The position numbers were made by a program, and so were the translations under genes. From Xiheicaenibacterium sp046351325 (lineage in GTDB: Bacteria > Myxococcota_A > Polyangia > Polyangiales > Polyangiaceae), in assembly GCA_046351325.1 (NCBI GenBank), contig JAXLYR010000008.1, positions 248,001 through 312,000 on the forward strand: a DNA stretch of 64,000 nucleotides, read 5' to 3'. Position 1 is the first letter of the stretch, and each line of letters opens with the position of its first letter. Positions 62,146 through 64,000 of the stretch are shown here, in pieces. Under the pieces are notes generated by a model. The model did no database searches. It was not told the origin of the DNA and saw nothing but the letters and a program-made list of their open reading frames with translations.

Positions 62146-63213
62146 TCAGAGGCCGAGGCCGCTGGACAATGCGTTGGCAGCACGGTCAATCGCTTGGCGA
62201 GCGCTCGAGAGGGCGCCACCCGTCGTGAAGAAGCCGTGGATCATCGAGCGCTCGGTGCGGAGCGTGACCCGATTGCCGGCGCGCTCGAGGAGGTTCGCGT
62301 AGGCCTCGCCCTCGTCGCGCAGGGGATCGAAGCCGGCAGTCACGAGGTACGTCGGCGCGAGGCCCCCGAGATCGGCGGCCCGGAGCGGTGACGCGAGCGC
62401 TGTCTCCTTGTCGGAGCGGCGCTGGATATAGTGGTCCGTGAAGAGGTCCATGAGCGCCCGATCGAGCAAATACCCGCGCCCGAGGGTCTGGTGTGAAGGC
62501 GCGAGCTCGGCGAAGTCGGTCGCCGGATAGACGAGGAGCTGAAAGGCCGGCGGGTGCTCGTCGGCGCGCGTCGCCTGCGCGACGACGGCCGCGAGGTTGC
62601 CACCGGCGCTGTCGCCCCCGACGGCGAGGCGCGCGGGGTCGAGGCCGAGCTTGTGCGCGTTCGCCGCGACCCAACGAAAGGCGGTGATGGCGTCGCGGGG
62701 CGCGGCCGGGAAAGGGTGCTCCGGCGCTAACCGGTAATCGATCGAGACGACGACAGCCCCTGTCTCGCGGGCGAGATACCGGCATATCCCGTCGTGTGAA
62801 GCGGGGCTGCCGATGACCCATCCGCCGCCGTGGAAGTAGACGAGCGCGGCGCGATCGCGGCCGGCGCGCGGCTCGAAGACGCGAGCGCCGATGGGCCCGT
62901 CGGCGCCCTCGACGGTGCGGTCGAAGACGCTGTGGATGGGCAGAGGACCGAAGTCGAGTGACGGAGATTGGCTCTCGTATTGGCTGCGCAAGCGCTCGAG
63001 TCCGACCGAAGACGGGGGCGGCAATCGACGATAGATCGCGCGCAGGAGGACCTGCGTGGCGGGGTCTAGCTCGTCGCCGCGATCGTTCTTCTCCAATGGG
63101 CCGGCGAGCCGAGCGACGATGGGAGGAGGGGCCGAGAACAGCGTGCGAACGACCCCGCGCGCGGCGCCCTGAAATAGGGATTCGAGGCGCGCGCGGGCCG
63201 GGCTTGATTGCAT
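62146..63213 (-). CDS. HSL-family alpha/beta hydrolase
   Basis: A 355-residue hydrolase of the hormone-sensitive-lipase class. Oxyanion motif HGGGWVIGS near 124-132, nucleophile GDSAGGN near 193-199, acid residue in GFDPLRDEGEAY near 297 and His in MIHGFF near 328. These enzymes hydrolyse short-chain esters, often lipids. No signal peptide is evident. It sits 1 base after the stop of the lipoprotein at 63215 on the same strand and would be cotranscribed with it. Confidence 0.9.
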   Translation of the reverse strand: MQSSPARARLESLFQGAARGVVRTLFSAPPPIVARLAGPLEKNDRGDELDPATQVLLRAIYRRLPPPSSVGLERLRSQYESQSPSLDFGPLPIHSVFDRTVEGADGPIGARVFEPRAGRDRAALVYFHGGGWVIGSPASHDGICRYLARETGAVVVSIDYRLAPEHPFPAAPRDAITAFRWVAANAHKLGLDPARLAVGGDSAGGNLAAVVAQATRADEHPPAFQLLVYPATDFAELAPSHQTLGRGYLLDRALMDLFTDHYIQRRSDKETALASPLRAADLGGLAPTYLVTAGFDPLRDEGEAYANLLERAGNRVTLRTERSMIHGFFTTGGALSSARQAIDRAANALSSGLGL

Positions 63214-63214
63214 A

Positions 63215-63967
63215 TCAGGGCGTCACGGTAACGGTGATTTCAGCCCCCTGCCAGGGCCCGCCGTCCTGCGCGACGCGGTTGTCCTCGAAGATGGCGTAGG
63301 TGAGCTGCGCGTGGAGCGTGTTGTTGCTCGCGGCCGCGGCGTCTTTGATTTGGCCCCACGCGGTGTTGTCGGGAGTGAGCTCGAGCGAGGTCGTGAAGAC
63401 GCGGAGGACTTTGTCGTCGGCGTCGGTGGAGAGGACGATGAACGTCGCCGCGCCGTTCACCGGTGTGCCGTGCGCGTAGGCCGCGGGGGTGTGCGCGAGC
63501 GCGCTGTGGAGCAGGGCGCCGAGCGTGCGCTCGAGGGGTGAGAGCTCGGGCGCGCGCGGGGCGCCGAACGTGCGCGGATCGACGGGGTTCGTCGGGCCGC
63601 GGCGCGCGGTGGTCGAGCCGAGGTGCCAGCGGAACGTGGGGTTGTCGGGGCCGATCGTGGCGCCGTCGAGAGGCTCGTCGAAGACGGGCGCGTTCGCGGG
63701 CTCGTCCTTGATCGAGGCTGCGAGCAGAGCCTCGAGGGCCTCGTCGGTGCCGCCCAAATAGACGACGTCCACGAGCTCCGGGTTCTCTCCCCCGCCCTCA
63801 CCGCCGGTGCCCGTGTCGTCGGAGCAGCCGCCGAAGAGCGAGAAGCCGAGCGCGAGCGTGCCTGCCCCGAGCGCCGCTGCGACCTTCCAAGCGAAGCGGT
63901 TCGCGGGAGCGCAGAGCGCGGGGGGCGAACTCAGCCCCCCGGAGAACGCTGATTTCCAAGGCGTCAT
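63215..63967 (-). CDS. Gly-tethered lipoprotein of unknown function
   Basis: A 250-residue protein with a long N-region before the hydrophobic segment and lipobox FGGCSD (Cys about 48), then GTGGEGGGENPE tether. The mature part contains a Pro-rich strand DGATIGPDNPTFRWHLG and a C-terminal block (LELTPDNTAWGQIKDAAAASNN), compatible with a fibronectin-like surface domain. No known enzyme motif. Internal start codons closer to the hydrophobic segment are not obvious, so the ATG at 63967 is kept. It precedes the hydrolase gene by one base. Confidence 0.75.
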   Translation of the reverse strand: MTPWKSAFSGGLSSPPALCAPANRFAWKVAAALGAGTLALGFSLFGGCSDDTGTGGEGGGENPELVDVVYLGGTDEALEALLAASIKDEPANAPVFDEPLDGATIGPDNPTFRWHLGSTTARRGPTNPVDPRTFGAPRAPELSPLERTLGALLHSALAHTPAAYAHGTPVNGAATFIVLSTDADDKVLRVFTTSLELTPDNTAWGQIKDAAAASNNTLHAQLTYAIFEDNRVAQDGGPWQGAEITVTVTP

Positions 63968-64000
63968 GCCCTTGGACTAGCACGCCGAGTATCCCCGACA

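Overview
The window looks like chromosome from a high-GC myxobacterium-like organism (Myxococcota, probably Polyangia); this is inferred from content, not from a marker gene. The signs are glycine-rich GGxGG tails behind lipoboxes, two proteins ending in MYXO-CTERM-like sorting tags (1181-2563 and 26693-29071), several Ser/Thr kinases with one C-terminal membrane anchor, many lipoproteins, and dense packing with GTGA/ATGA start-stop overlaps. I saw no rRNA, tRNA, CRISPR array, insertion sequence or phage gene. No stretch longer than about 245 bases lacks a gene.

Layout. 1-6135: a 5'-truncated DUF885 metallopeptidase, an overlapping minus-strand run of secreted proteins (M64-type metallopeptidase and two lipoproteins), a GYPxCC-motif protein and a Cys-rich lipoprotein. 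6256-16270: an orphan type VI secretion spike island of five plus-strand genes: VgrG with a large helical insertion, a pentapeptide-repeat protein, DUF3540, a DUF4150 PAAR-like tip and a double-DUF2169/pentapeptide protein. A membrane Ser/Thr kinase follows 37 bases later. 17787-35850: housekeeping and signalling genes. These include a TPR/PEGA-like membrane protein, a protease resembling plant Deg9, an ABC1/UbiB kinase, a divergent Ser/Thr kinase, a siroheme nitrite/sulfite reductase behind a 15-bp inverted repeat, a VIT/vWA protein, HflX, another Ser/Thr kinase, a membrane-spanning MutS-like ATPase and YqeY. 35984-46495: neutral ceramidase, phosphoesterase, methyltransferase, a second DUF885 lipoprotein and an IgGFc-binding-domain lipoprotein.

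46694-58465 is the functional centre: a one-strand nitrite-to-nitrous-oxide module, nirS-nirJ-nirF-nirDL-nirE-norC-norB-norQ-norD followed by a Crp/Fnr regulator. NirE makes precorrin-2 for siroheme; the fused NirDL, NirJ and NirF carry siroheme towards heme d1; NirS reduces nitrite to NO; NorCB reduces NO to N2O; NorQ and NorD are assembly factors. An Fnr/Dnr-like site lies upstream of nirS. NirS and NorC each carry one more c-type heme domain than the textbook proteins, and no separate nirC, nirM or nirN is present, so electron carriers may have been built into the enzymes.

58677-63967: a DUF4139 lipoprotein with a possible OmpA-like insert, two lipoproteins of unknown function and an HSL-type alpha/beta hydrolase.
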